DNA from: Pseudomonas soli
GTDB lineage: Bacteria > Pseudomonadota > Gammaproteobacteria > Pseudomonadales > Pseudomonadaceae
Direction: 5' to 3'
Assembly: GCF_900110655.1 (NCBI RefSeq)
Contig: NZ_FOEQ01000009.1
Span: 124,001 to 188,000 of the forward strand
Length of the DNA: 64,000 bases
A program made the translations under genes and the position numbers. Numbering within the stretch: the stretch's first letter is position 1; the number at the start of each line of letters is the position of its first letter. Positions 42,274 to 52,321 of the stretch are shown here, piece after piece. The notes beneath the pieces were generated by a model. That model was not told the origin of the DNA and did not search any database. It worked only from the letters and a program-made list of their open reading frames with translations.

Positions 42274-43095
42274 ATGGCCCGCAATGGCATAGACAAGGCT
42301 GCCGTTCAGCAGGCACGCCAGGCACTGATGGCCCGGGGTGAACACCCCAGTATCGATGCGGTACGTATCGAGCTGGGTAATACCGGCTCGAAGACCACTA
42401 TCCATCGGTACCTCAAGGAACTGGACCGGCAGCCGCTGGAATTGCTGGGCAGCCAGGGGGCCTTGAGCGAACCGTTGGCGCGATTGGTCGAGCAGCTGGC
42501 TGCCCAGTTGCAGGAGGAAGGGCTGGCCCGGATCGCCGCCGCCGAGCAGGCGGCGCAAGCGCGTTGTGCGGCGATGCAGGCCGAGCTGCAACTGACCCAG
42601 CGCGACCTGGCTGGCACGCTGCGCCAGGTCGAGGCCCTGACCGCTGCGCTGCACGCCGAGACTCAACGCCTCACGACCGCCCAGGCCGGCCTGCAGGCCG
42701 AGCAGTTGCGCAGCGCCAGCCTCAGCCAGTCACAGGGTGAGTTGCAGGCGCGCCTGGCCGACAAGGACGGGCAACTGCGCGCCAGCCTCGAGCAGCGCCA
42801 ACAGGATCAACGCCGCAACGAGACCCAGGTGCGCCAACTGCAAGGCCAGTTGCAGACCTTGCAGCAGGGCGCCCTGGCGCGTCAGGACGAGCTGACGCGC
42901 CTGCACCGCGACAATGAACGCCTGCTCGCCGAGCATCGCCAGGCCACGGCCCGGGGCACGCTGCTGGACGAGCAATTGCAGCAGCGTGACGCGCAAGTGC
43001 AGGGGCTGCGCGCCATCCTCGCCCAGGCCCAGGGCGCCAACGATGAGATGCGTAGACAGCTGGCAGCCCGAGCCGCGGACACTCCGACCCTGTAG
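42274..43095 (+). CDS. KfrA-like DNA-binding coiled-coil protein
   Basis: 273 residues. The N-terminal DNA-binding domain (about 1-50, AVQQARQALMARGEHPSIDAVRIELGNTGSKTTIHRYLKEL) matches the KfrA N-terminal family, and residues about 60-265 form one long Gln/Leu/Glu-rich coiled coil. KfrA proteins are best known from plasmids, where they autoregulate and form multimers in partitioning; chromosomal versions are of unknown role. The protein is preceded by a duplicated ATGGTAC site that may be its operator. Nothing nearby suggests a plasmid. Confidence 0.85.
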   Translation: MARNGIDKAAVQQARQALMARGEHPSIDAVRIELGNTGSKTTIHRYLKELDRQPLELLGSQGALSEPLARLVEQLAAQLQEEGLARIAAAEQAAQARCAAMQAELQLTQRDLAGTLRQVEALTAALHAETQRLTTAQAGLQAEQLRSASLSQSQGELQARLADKDGQLRASLEQRQQDQRRNETQVRQLQGQLQTLQQGALARQDELTRLHRDNERLLAEHRQATARGTLLDEQLQQRDAQVQGLRAILAQAQGANDEMRRQLAARAADTPTL

Positions 43096-43185
43096 AGCAT
43101 CGCTGCGACAGATGCGCCGTTCGTTCAATCGCCGAGGTCAGGCACCAGGCAACACTGGCGGCTCCAACCATGACTGGAGCCATCC

Positions 43186-44076
43186 ATGCGTATCCTCTAT
43201 GCCCCGTGTTTCTTCTTCGGTTTCATTGCCACCGCGGTGTGGCTGATCGATCTTGGCGCCGATATCCTCTGGCTGCTGCCCCTGCTTGGCGTGGCGATCT
43301 TGCTGTCGTTCTCCTGCGAAGTGCTGTGCCCCTACAAATCGGCCTGGCGCGAGGCAACAGGCGAGGGCGGGCGCGATGCACTGCACGCATTGGTCAACGA
43401 AACCCTCAATATCGCCAGCATCGCCGCCATCCCGTTGTTCGCCGGCTGGCTGCCAGCCACAAGCCTGTGGCCCAGCCACTGGCCCGTGCTTGGGCAACTG
43501 TTGCTGGCGTTGCCCCTGGCCGACCTGGGCATCACCCTGGTGCATTACGCCAGCCATCGCAGCGCGCTGCTCTGGCGCCTGCACGCGGTGCATCACAGCG
43601 TGACCCGGCTGTACGGTTTCAATGGCTTGATGAAGCACCCGCTGCACCAGATGGCCGAGGGGCTGGGCGGCGTGCTGCCTTTGCTGCTGCTGGGTTTGCC
43701 GCAGGACGTGGCGGCGTTGCTGGCGTTCTGCATCGCGGTCCAGCTGCTGTTGCAGCACAGCAATGTCGACATGCGCATCGGCGTTCTGCGCCATCTTTTC
43801 GCCTGGGCCCCCGTGCATCGGCTGCACCACCTGAAGTACGGCACCCTGGGCGACGTCAACTTCGCGTTGTTCTTCCCCGTCTGGGATCGCTTGCTCGGCA
43901 CTGCCCTGCACCTGCCGGCCTACGGGTTGGCCGATGACGACATGGGCATCGGCGACCGTCCGGACTATCCCAAAACGTACCTTGCGCAACTGCGTGAGCC
44001 GTTCTGCCAAGTGGCCACGGCGCATCCGCCGGCAGCCGTGCCGGACAGCCTGCGTCAGGCGCTAGAGCACGTCTGA
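43186..44076 (+). CDS. Sterol-desaturase/fatty-acid-hydroxylase family protein
   Basis: 296 residues with about four membrane segments and the three His clusters of the FA_hydroxylase domain: H120-YAS-H124, H133-AVHH137 and VHRLHH near 209-214, which bind a di-iron centre. It would hydroxylate or desaturate a lipid; bacterial members also act on aldehydes or ornithine lipids. The last 15 bases overlap the convergent AraC gene. The substrate cannot be read from sequence. Confidence 0.88.
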   Translation: MRILYAPCFFFGFIATAVWLIDLGADILWLLPLLGVAILLSFSCEVLCPYKSAWREATGEGGRDALHALVNETLNIASIAAIPLFAGWLPATSLWPSHWPVLGQLLLALPLADLGITLVHYASHRSALLWRLHAVHHSVTRLYGFNGLMKHPLHQMAEGLGGVLPLLLLGLPQDVAALLAFCIAVQLLLQHSNVDMRIGVLRHLFAWAPVHRLHHLKYGTLGDVNFALFFPVWDRLLGTALHLPAYGLADDDMGIGDRPDYPKTYLAQLREPFCQVATAHPPAAVPDSLRQALEHV

Positions 44077-44745
44077 GCGCAGGTGGCGCAGGGCTTCGCT
44101 GGCGCGGATGCCGAATTGCTGGCGCAGGCTGCGGCTCAGGTGCGCCGAGTCGGCGAAGCCGGCGGCCATGGCCGCCTCGGTCAGGCTGGCACCGGCCAGC
44201 GCTTCGCCCAGGGCCACGCGCAGGCGTTGCCACAGCACCATGCGCCGCACCGACAGGCCCAGGCGGCCACTGAACAGGCGCTCGAGCTGGCTGACCGACA
44301 GCGCCGCTGCCTGTGCCAACTCCGTGGCCGGCAGGCGCTGCTCGTCCACCGCGCGAATCCGTGCGAGGGCCCGCGCCAGGCGGAGATCCAACGGGCGACG
44401 CGGTGCCTGGCGCAATGCCTGGGCGAGGCTTGAGATATCGCGGGGGGCTTGCCGGCAGACGTCGAGCAAGGTCTCCAGGGAAAACGCCAGGGGCTCGGCG
44501 AACAGGGTGATGCAGGCGGTGCCGGGCGCGAGAATGGCGTGGGGCTGCAACGAGGCGATGGCCAGCATGTCGCCGCGGTGCTCTTCGCCATTGACCTGCA
44601 GGCAGGCTTGGCCCTCGAGGGCGAGCACTACCTGGTGGGCATAGTGGGCATGGACACCGGTGTGGCCCGCCGTGCCGAGCAGCAGGCCGTGATCATCGGC
44701 CAGCCAGAGCCGACCTCGCCAGGCGCCGTGCCGTGCTTCGCTCAT
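44062..44745 (-). CDS. AraC-family transcriptional regulator
   Basis: 227 residues: a cupin-like sensor domain (about 12-85, with YAHQVVLALEGQACLQVNGEE) and a C-terminal AraC HTH (about 135-225, AAALSVSQLERLFSGRLGLSVRRMVLWQRLRVALGEAL and AAGFADSAHLSRSLRQQFGI). Shorter than classical AraC (290), so the linker is reduced. It is divergent from an MHS transporter gene (about 200-base spacer) and probably controls it. Confidence 0.88.
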   Translation of the reverse strand: MSEARHGAWRGRLWLADDHGLLLGTAGHTGVHAHYAHQVVLALEGQACLQVNGEEHRGDMLAIASLQPHAILAPGTACITLFAEPLAFSLETLLDVCRQAPRDISSLAQALRQAPRRPLDLRLARALARIRAVDEQRLPATELAQAAALSVSQLERLFSGRLGLSVRRMVLWQRLRVALGEALAGASLTEAAMAAGFADSAHLSRSLRQQFGIRASEALRHLRSDVL

Positions 44746-44950
44746 TGCCGGTTCCCTATCCGTTTCGGCGCTCGATCACTCAGGCGAGTGGCTATCGTAC
44801 AAAGGCCGATTATGCTTGAAGTGACTTGCCGCGATTCGAGGCCGATGCCTCGTCGTGCTTCGCGCAGCCTGCAATGCCGTTGGGCCTGGGTGCGTGCTTT
44901 GGCTACCTGATGGAGCACTCCGGTCTACCACAACCAGACGGAGGCGACCC

Positions 44951-46630
<1,680 letters not shown>

Positions 46631-46643
46631 GCGATGACAGTCT

Positions 46644-46680
46644 GCTGCTGCGGCGATGGCTCGCTCCACGCCGCAGCAGC
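46644..46680. terminator. Strong hairpin between convergent genes
   Basis: GCTGCTGCGGCG and CGCCGCAGCAGC form a perfect 12-base stem with a 13-base loop, lying between the MHS gene and the convergent unknown gene. No T tract is present, but the position fits a shared bidirectional terminator. Confidence 0.55.
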
Positions 46681-46688
46681 GGCCCTGG

Positions 46689-47258
46689 TCAGTCGAAGTA
46701 CCCGCGCAAGGTATACCGGTAGCCGACATCCACCTCCAAGGCCTGTGGCCGCGCATAGGTCTTTTTCATGACGAATTCGAACGCCGGTTCGTACACCCCG
46801 TCGCGGACTACTGCGCCCGCGAGCACTTCCACCGAATACCAGCCGTTGTCCAGCTCGATGATCGGCCGCCCCGGCTCCTGGTAGCGCGCCAGCAGATCAC
46901 CCAGGGTCTTGTTGGTGAAGTGCTGCAGGATGCGCCAGGTGAAGAGCATCACGGCGCCGTGTTCGACTCTCAGCATATGGCCCGGACGACGGTGCTTGAG
47001 GCGGCTGCCGGGTTCGAGCAGTGCCGGGGTGCGTTCGTCGAGGGTGAACAGGATGCGGTAGGGCAGGTTGTCGACGCCGGCCAGCGGCAGGATCACGCCT
47101 TGTTGCACCGCCAGGTCGCCGCTGTCGCTGCTGGTGAACGCGCGCGCCAGGTCATCGGGCAGGTCTTGGTCTTCCTTGAACTGTTCGAGCAACTGGATAT
47201 CGCCCAGCAGGAAATAGTCGACCAGGTCGTTGAACACTTCGCTGAATTCGTAGCGCAT
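46689..47258 (-). CDS. Hypothetical protein
   Basis: 189 residues of a family I do not recognise. It is acidic, with DLVDYFLLGDIQLLEQFKED near the N-terminus and a beta-rich C-terminal half (IIELDNGWYSVEVLAGAVV, VDVGYRYTLRGYF). No signal peptide or membrane segment. The ATG at 47258 follows AAGGAC. It is divergent from the seven-gene operon starting at 47403, so it shares that promoter spacer but probably not its function. Confidence 0.6.
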   Translation of the reverse strand: MRYEFSEVFNDLVDYFLLGDIQLLEQFKEDQDLPDDLARAFTSSDSGDLAVQQGVILPLAGVDNLPYRILFTLDERTPALLEPGSRLKHRRPGHMLRVEHGAVMLFTWRILQHFTNKTLGDLLARYQEPGRPIIELDNGWYSVEVLAGAVVRDGVYEPAFEFVMKKTYARPQALEVDVGYRYTLRGYFD

Positions 47259-47340
47259 GGGGTGTCCTTGTTCTGGCTGCGCCGGGGAAGTCAGCAATGT
47301 AGCAGCCCCAGCGAGGGGCGCCAGCACCTCGATCGCGAGA

Positions 47341-47357
47341 CTTCAGACTGGCTTCAG
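47341..47357 (+). promoter_or_regulatory. CTTCAG-N5-CTTCAG direct repeat, candidate response-regulator box
   Basis: CTTCAGACTGGCTTCAG has two identical hexamers with 11-base periodicity, the layout recognised by PmrA/QseB-type OmpR-family regulators (consensus near CTTAAG-N5-CTTAAG). A candidate -10, GATACT, follows at about 47368. The downstream operon ends with a response regulator of exactly this subfamily. Confidence 0.65.
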
Positions 47358-47402
47358 ATTCGCCCTCGATACTGCCTCCACTGAAATGAGCGGGGGCCCG
47401 TC

Positions 47403-48080
47403 ATGACCGAGCTGAATTGGAACACCCTGTTTCCCGTGGCCATTGGCAGCCATGCGCAACACCAGGCCCAACTACTGCTGCATGGGCCGGAAACGCCAGG
47501 TCGACTTGAACTTGAGCAATTCATTCATGCGCGATTCGCCTGCGTGCATCACGCCGATGTGCATCATTACATGCCCGAGCTGCTGGGGCTGCGTGATCGC
47601 CATGGCCGGCTGATCGCAGCCGCCGGCGTACGCCTGGCTGGCAGTACACCGTTGTTCCTGGAGCGCTACCTCGATGTGCCGCTGGAGAACGCCGTGGCGA
47701 ACGTGGCAGCGGCGCCGATCACCCGCGAGCAGCTGGTGGAGGTGGGCAACCTGGCCGCGCTCAGTGCCGGCAGCGCACGGATCATGATCGTCGCGGTGAC
47801 CTGGCTGCTGGCGGCCCGCGGCCTGCAGTGGGTCGCATTCACTGGGGCGGCGACCTTGCTCAACAGTTTCCGTCGACTCGGGCTGGAGCCCACGGTCGTG
47901 GCGCAAGCGGCTGCGCACCGGCTGGGCGAGGAGTCCGGCAGTTGGGGCAGTTACTACGCGCAGCAACCCCAGGTGTACGTCGGCAATATCGGACTAGGCC
48001 ACACGGCTCTGGCCCGCGCCGGCGTGTTCGAACGGCTGGGCCTGCCGGTGCTGAATCAGGAGAGCGGTCATGCCGCATGA
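47403..48080 (+). CDS. Thermostable-hemolysin-family protein
   Basis: 225 residues. The body (about 10-195) matches the thermostable haemolysin family (PF12261): LEQFIHARFACVHHADVHHYMPELLGL, AGSTPLFLERYLD, VEVGNLAALSAGSARIMIVAVTWLLAARGLQWVAFTG and LNSFRRLGL. This family has a GNAT/acyl-homoserine-lactone-synthase-like fold, so despite the name the role may be acyl transfer. The first gene of a seven-gene operon, it overlaps the ligase gene by 11 bases. Substrate and true activity are unknown. Confidence 0.85.
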   Translation: MTELNWNTLFPVAIGSHAQHQAQLLLHGPETPGRLELEQFIHARFACVHHADVHHYMPELLGLRDRHGRLIAAAGVRLAGSTPLFLERYLDVPLENAVANVAAAPITREQLVEVGNLAALSAGSARIMIVAVTWLLAARGLQWVAFTGAATLLNSFRRLGLEPTVVAQAAAHRLGEESGSWGSYYAQQPQVYVGNIGLGHTALARAGVFERLGLPVLNQESGHAA

Positions 48081-49536
48081 TATCGAGGCATTTTTCGAAA
48101 CACTGCAGGTCCATGCCCGCCACCGTGGCGAGCAACCGGCGCTGCTGGGCAGTGATGAACGGTTCAGCTACGCGCAGTTGCTGAGTGAAGTGCGCCTGCG
48201 AGCGGACTGGTTGCGCGAACAACCTGCCGGCACCTTCGCCGTGGCATTGGATAACGGTCCGCAAGCCGTGCTTTGGGACCTTGCCGCGTTGCTGGCCGAG
48301 CGTCCGATGCTGCTGCTGCCGGGCTTTTTCAGTGCGGCCCAGCGACGCCACTGCCTGACGCAGGGGGGCGTCTCACTGGTGCTGGCCGACAGCGCGCTTG
48401 CCGATGAGCTGCAAGCCTGTGGGTTCACCCGTGGCACGCAGTTCTGGCACCGTGATCCGCTTGTGTCCCCGCAACTGCCGCTCGGCACCGCCAAGATTAC
48501 CTACACCTCCGGCAGTACCGGTGCGCCCAAGGGCGTTTGCCTGGGCGCCGCGTCGATGCTGCGCGTCGCCCGCGAGCTTGAGGCGGCCAGCCGGGAGGCG
48601 GCGCCGGGCAAGTACCTTGCCGTGCTGCCGCTGGCGGTGTTGCTGGAAAACCTGGGGGTGTACGCGGCGCTGCTGGCCGGCGCCGTGGTCATGCTCTATC
48701 CGCAGGCGCAGCTGGGTATCCGCGGCGCCAGCCAGGTGGACTTCGCGCGTCTGCTGGGGGTGATCGCCCTGAGCGGCGCCGAGAGCCTGATCCTGGTCCC
48801 GCAGCTGTTGCTGGGGCTGGTCACGGCCATCGAGCGGGGGGCGATGCGTGTCGGCCCGTTGCGTTTTGTCGCCGTGGGCGGTGCCCGGGTGGCGGCCAGC
48901 CTGCTGTCGCGTGCCGCAGCGGTCGGCCTGCCTGTGTACGAAGGCTACGGCTTGTCCGAGTGCGCCTCGGTGGTATGCCTGAACCGTCCCGGGGCGCGGC
49001 GCCTGGGCAGTGTCGGCCGGCCGTTGCCCCATGTCCAGGTGCGCATCGCCGAGGATGGCGAGGTGCTGGTGGCCGGCTCTAGCATGCTTGGTTACCTCGG
49101 CGAACCCGCGTTCGATGGCCAGTGGTGGCCGACCGGGGACCTCGGCCAGCTTGACCGCGACGGCTACCTGCACCTGGCTGGGCGCAAGAAACACCAGTTC
49201 ATCACCAGCTTCGGGCGCAACGTCAACCCTGAATGGGTCGAGGCCGAGCTGACTCAGGGCGGGGTCATCGCCCAGGCCTTTGTGCATGGCGAGGGCCTGC
49301 CGGGCAACCTGGCACTGCTCTGGCCGCTGGACCCGCAGGCCAGCGATGAGCAGATCGAGCGTGCGGTTCGCCAGTGCAACGAAGGCCTGCCTGACTATGC
49401 CCGGGTCCATGCCTGGCGACGCTTGTTCGAGCCGTTGAATGCCGAGGCGGGGACTCTCACCGCCAATGGCCGGCCACGCCGCGAGGCGATCCTGCTGCAT
49501 TACCAGTCCCTGTTGTCCATTCTCCAACAAGCATGA
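48070..49536 (+). CDS. AMP-dependent acyl ligase
   Basis: 488 residues of the ANL superfamily. Features: A3-type motif ITYTSGSTGAPKGVCLGAASML (about 141-162), YEGYGLSECASVVCLN, WWPTGDLGQLDRDGYLHLAGRKKHQFI, and a C-terminal lysine region ANGRPRREAIL. It should activate a fatty or other carboxylic acid as an acyl-adenylate and then a CoA or carrier thioester. The C-terminal subdomain is shorter than in FadD. Coupled to both neighbours by overlap or an 8-base gap. Confidence 0.88.
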   Translation: MPHDIEAFFETLQVHARHRGEQPALLGSDERFSYAQLLSEVRLRADWLREQPAGTFAVALDNGPQAVLWDLAALLAERPMLLLPGFFSAAQRRHCLTQGGVSLVLADSALADELQACGFTRGTQFWHRDPLVSPQLPLGTAKITYTSGSTGAPKGVCLGAASMLRVARELEAASREAAPGKYLAVLPLAVLLENLGVYAALLAGAVVMLYPQAQLGIRGASQVDFARLLGVIALSGAESLILVPQLLLGLVTAIERGAMRVGPLRFVAVGGARVAASLLSRAAAVGLPVYEGYGLSECASVVCLNRPGARRLGSVGRPLPHVQVRIAEDGEVLVAGSSMLGYLGEPAFDGQWWPTGDLGQLDRDGYLHLAGRKKHQFITSFGRNVNPEWVEAELTQGGVIAQAFVHGEGLPGNLALLWPLDPQASDEQIERAVRQCNEGLPDYARVHAWRRLFEPLNAEAGTLTANGRPRREAILLHYQSLLSILQQA

Positions 49537-49544
49537 GGTTCGCC

Positions 49545-50225
49545 ATGTCCTTTTTCGAAAACCTGCAAGCACAGACCGCCAGTGAGCGCGAAGCGCTGTT
49601 CAGTGTCCCGGTGATCCGCGATGCCCTGGGTGGCGTGGTCAGCCTGGAGGGTTATGTGGCCTTCCTGACCCAGGCCTACCACCATGTGCGTCATACCGTA
49701 CCGTTGATGATGGCCTGTGGCGCCCGTCTGCCATCGCGTCTCGAGTGGTTACGTGGCGCCGTGTGCGAGTACATCGAGGAGGAATATGGCCACGAACGCT
49801 GGATCCTCAACGACATCGCCGCCTGTGGCGGTGACCCGGACAAGGTCCGCGATGGGCGTCCCGCGTTGCCGATCGAGTTGATGGTCGCCTTCCTCTACGA
49901 CTTGATCGCACGGGGTAACCCGGTGGGGCTGTTCGGCATGGTCAATGTGCTCGAGGGCACCAGCATCGCTCTGGCCACCCAGGCTGCCGGCAGGATACAG
50001 GGTAGCCTGGGGCTTGCGGACAAGGCTTTCAGCTACCTCAGTTCCCACGGCGCCCTGGACCAGGATCACATGGTGACTTACCGCGGCCTTATGGATCGCC
50101 TGGACGACAGTGGCGATCAGCAGGCGGTGATCCATGCGGCCAAGGTGGTATACCGCCTGTACACCGAAATGTTCCAGCACCTGCCACGGGCAGGCCAGAG
50201 TGAGGTGCGGCATGCGCTTGCCTGA
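49545..50225 (+). CDS. Haem-oxygenase-like diiron oxidase (HDO/UndA-like)
   Basis: 226 residues, related to proteins long annotated as TenA family. All six metal ligands of haem-oxygenase-like diiron oxidases line up: E80-x2-H83, E137, H168-x3-D172-x2-H175. UndA of P. fluorescens, which makes 1-alkenes from medium-chain fatty acids, has the same set but is about 35 residues longer. PqqC/TenA do not carry this ligand set. With an acyl ligase before it and an SDR after, oxidation or decarboxylation of a fatty acid is a reasonable inference. The ATG at 49545 has GAGG upstream. Confidence 0.82.
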   Translation: MSFFENLQAQTASEREALFSVPVIRDALGGVVSLEGYVAFLTQAYHHVRHTVPLMMACGARLPSRLEWLRGAVCEYIEEEYGHERWILNDIAACGGDPDKVRDGRPALPIELMVAFLYDLIARGNPVGLFGMVNVLEGTSIALATQAAGRIQGSLGLADKAFSYLSSHGALDQDHMVTYRGLMDRLDDSGDQQAVIHAAKVVYRLYTEMFQHLPRAGQSEVRHALA

Positions 50226-51018
50226 TTGCGTGGTGGTGTTGACCGGGGCCAGCGGCGGAATCGGCCTGGAGCTGGCCGAGCAGCTGTGTGCCGCCGGCGC
50301 CCGGGTGCTGGCCGTAAGCCGACACCTTGGCCAGCTGGCGCAGTTGATGAACCGTTATCCGCAGCAATTGCGCTGGCAAGCGGCTGACCTGCGCTGTGCC
50401 CAGAGCCGCGAGGACGTGCTGGCGGCGGCGCGGTCCATGGGTGGTGTCAACGTGCTGATCAACGCTGCGGGGATCAATCGCTTCGCCTTGCTCGACCAGC
50501 TTGACGAGGCGGCTCTCGACGAGCTGCTGGATATCAACCTCAAGGCCGCACTGCAGCTGACCCGTGCCTGCCTGCCGCTGTTACGCGATCAGCCTCGGGC
50601 CCTGGTGGTCAACGTGGGCTCTACCTACGGCTCGATCGGCTACCCCGGCTACGCCGCCTACTGCGCCAGCAAGTTCGCGCTGCGCGGCTTTTCCGAAGCG
50701 CTGCGCCGCGAGCTGGCCGACACCCCGGTGAACGTGCTATATGCCGCGCCACGAGCAACGCGCACGGCAATGAACAGCAATGCCGCCACGGCGCTCAACC
50801 AGGCACTGAAGGTCGGCGTGGACCAGCCGCGGGATGTGGCCCGCGCGGTGCTCGATGCGGTCCAGTCCGAGCGCAGCGAGGTGTACCTCGGCTGGCCGGA
50901 AAAACTCTTCGTGCGTTTGAACGGCATGCTGCCGGGGTTGGTTGATCGGGCCCTGCGCAAGCAACTGCCGCTGATTCGTCGCTTTAGCGCCCATCCGGGC
51001 AAGGAGTCAGGCAAATGA
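50212..51018 (+). CDS. SDR-family oxidoreductase
   Basis: 268 residues, classical short-chain dehydrogenase: TGASGGIG cofactor motif (about 11-18), NAAG near 85, catalytic S-Y-K as VGSTYGSIG...YAAYCASK (Tyr about 148, Lys about 152). It probably reduces or oxidises an acyl aldehyde or keto group made by the neighbouring gene product. It overlaps the diiron gene by 14 bases and the TPR gene by four. Confidence 0.87.
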   Translation: MRLPDCVVVLTGASGGIGLELAEQLCAAGARVLAVSRHLGQLAQLMNRYPQQLRWQAADLRCAQSREDVLAAARSMGGVNVLINAAGINRFALLDQLDEAALDELLDINLKAALQLTRACLPLLRDQPRALVVNVGSTYGSIGYPGYAAYCASKFALRGFSEALRRELADTPVNVLYAAPRATRTAMNSNAATALNQALKVGVDQPRDVARAVLDAVQSERSEVYLGWPEKLFVRLNGMLPGLVDRALRKQLPLIRRFSAHPGKESGK

Positions 51019-51656
51019 AACGTCTGCTATTGGCCGGTGTGCTGGCCTTTTCGCCCCTTGTCTGGGCCCTCGACCAAGCCGGCAACCAGCGCCTGAGCGA
51101 GGTGCAGCAGCGCTGGGCGCAGATTCAGTACCAATTGCCCGAAGCGCAGCGCGCCAAAGCGTTCGAGGCGCTGGCCGTGGAAGCGGCAGGGTTTGTCCGT
51201 CAATACCCGGGGTCGGCGGAACCCTTGATCTGGGAGGGCATCGTCAACAGCAGTTGGGCTGGCGCCACAGGCGGGCTCGGCGCGCTGGGTAAAGTCAAGG
51301 CCGCCCGTGCCAGCCTGGAAAAGGCGTTGGCGCTGGACCCCAAGGCCCTGCAAGGGTCGGCCTACACCAGCATGGGGGCTTTGTACGATCGGGTGCCGGG
51401 CTGGCCCTTGGGGTTCGGTGACCAGGACAAGGCCGAAGCGATGCTGCGCCAGGCCCTGGCGATCAACCCCGACGGTATCGACAGCAACTACTTCTGGGCC
51501 GACCACTTGTACCGGCAGAACCGCTACGGTGAAGCCCGTGCTGCCTTGGACAAGGCCCTGCACGCCGCGCCGCGGCCAGGACGCGCGCTGGCCGACCAGG
51601 GCCGGCGCGGGGAAATCGATGCTTTACTCAAGGCCATCGAGGACAAACAGGACTGA
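51015..51656 (+). CDS. Periplasmic TPR-repeat protein
   Basis: 213 residues with a signal peptide (about 1-20, LLLAGVLAFSPLVWALD) and TPR-like helices: LEKALALDPKALQGSAYTSMGALYD and AEAMLRQALAINPDGIDSNYFWADHLYRQNRYGEARAALDKAL. It is likely exported and may bind or organise a partner protein. It lies between the SDR and the two-component system, overlapping the SDR by four bases and leaving two bases to the regulator gene. Confidence 0.85.
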   Translation: MKRLLLAGVLAFSPLVWALDQAGNQRLSEVQQRWAQIQYQLPEAQRAKAFEALAVEAAGFVRQYPGSAEPLIWEGIVNSSWAGATGGLGALGKVKAARASLEKALALDPKALQGSAYTSMGALYDRVPGWPLGFGDQDKAEAMLRQALAINPDGIDSNYFWADHLYRQNRYGEARAALDKALHAAPRPGRALADQGRRGEIDALLKAIEDKQD

Positions 51657-51658
51657 GC

Positions 51659-52321
51659 ATGCGCCTGCTACTGGTTGAGGATGACGCCGCTTTGGGCGAG
51701 GGAATCTGCGATGGCCTGCGGCTGGAGGGCTACACCCTCGACTGGTTGCAGGATGGCCAGAGTGCGTTGCATGCGCTAGGCGTCGAGAGCTTCGACGTGC
51801 TGGTGCTGGACCTGGGGTTGCCGCGTCTGGATGGCCTGGAACTGTTGCGTCGGCTGCGCGCCGCGGAAAACGCCATGCCGGTGCTGATCCTCACCGCGCG
51901 CGACGGGCTGGAGGATCGCATCGCGGGGCTGGATGCCGGTGCCGACGATTACCTGGTAAAACCCTTCGACCTCAACGAACTCAAGGCCCGCCTGCGCGCG
52001 CTGCTGCGGCGCAGCGCAGGCCGCGCCCGGGTGCTGATCGAGCATGCCGGCGTGAGCCTGGATCCGACGACCCAGCAGGTGCGCTACAACGGCCAGCCAG
52101 TCGTACTCACGCCCAAGGAGTATCTGCTGCTGCACGAGTTGCTTGCCCAGCCGGGCAAGGTTTTCACCCGTGAGCGCCTGACCCAGTTGCTCTATGGGTG
52201 GGACGAGGAGCCTGAGAGCAATACCCTTGAAGTCAATATCTACCAGTTGCGCAAGAAGCTATTCAACGGCCTGATCCGCACGGTGCGCGGTATCGGCTAC
52301 CTGGTGGAGGGGCGCGCATGA
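51659..52321 (+). CDS. OmpR-family response regulator (QseB/PmrA type)
   Basis: 220 residues. Receiver domain with acidic pair E7/D8/D9, phospho-acceptor D51 in LVLDLGLPRLDG, T/K residues LTAR and KPF; OmpR-type winged helix (about 125-220, LTPKEYLLLHELLAQPGKVFTRERLTQLLYG). QseB/PmrA-like regulators bind two hexamers 11 bases apart, and just such a repeat precedes the first gene of this operon. Its stop overlaps the kinase start by four bases. Confidence 0.9.
   Translation: MRLLLVEDDAALGEGICDGLRLEGYTLDWLQDGQSALHALGVESFDVLVLDLGLPRLDGLELLRRLRAAENAMPVLILTARDGLEDRIAGLDAGADDYLVKPFDLNELKARLRALLRRSAGRARVLIEHAGVSLDPTTQQVRYNGQPVVLTPKEYLLLHELLAQPGKVFTRERLTQLLYGWDEEPESNTLEVNIYQLRKKLFNGLIRTVRGIGYLVEGRA

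Noticed and set aside
47403..48080. Haemolysin toxin as literal function
   Set aside because: The family name is historical; the sequence lacks signal peptide or pore features and fits an acyltransferase-like fold in a biosynthetic operon.
49545..50225. TenA thiaminase or transcription regulator
   Set aside because: The conserved metal ligand set and the acyl-ligase neighbour fit diiron oxidases better; no thiamine genes nearby.
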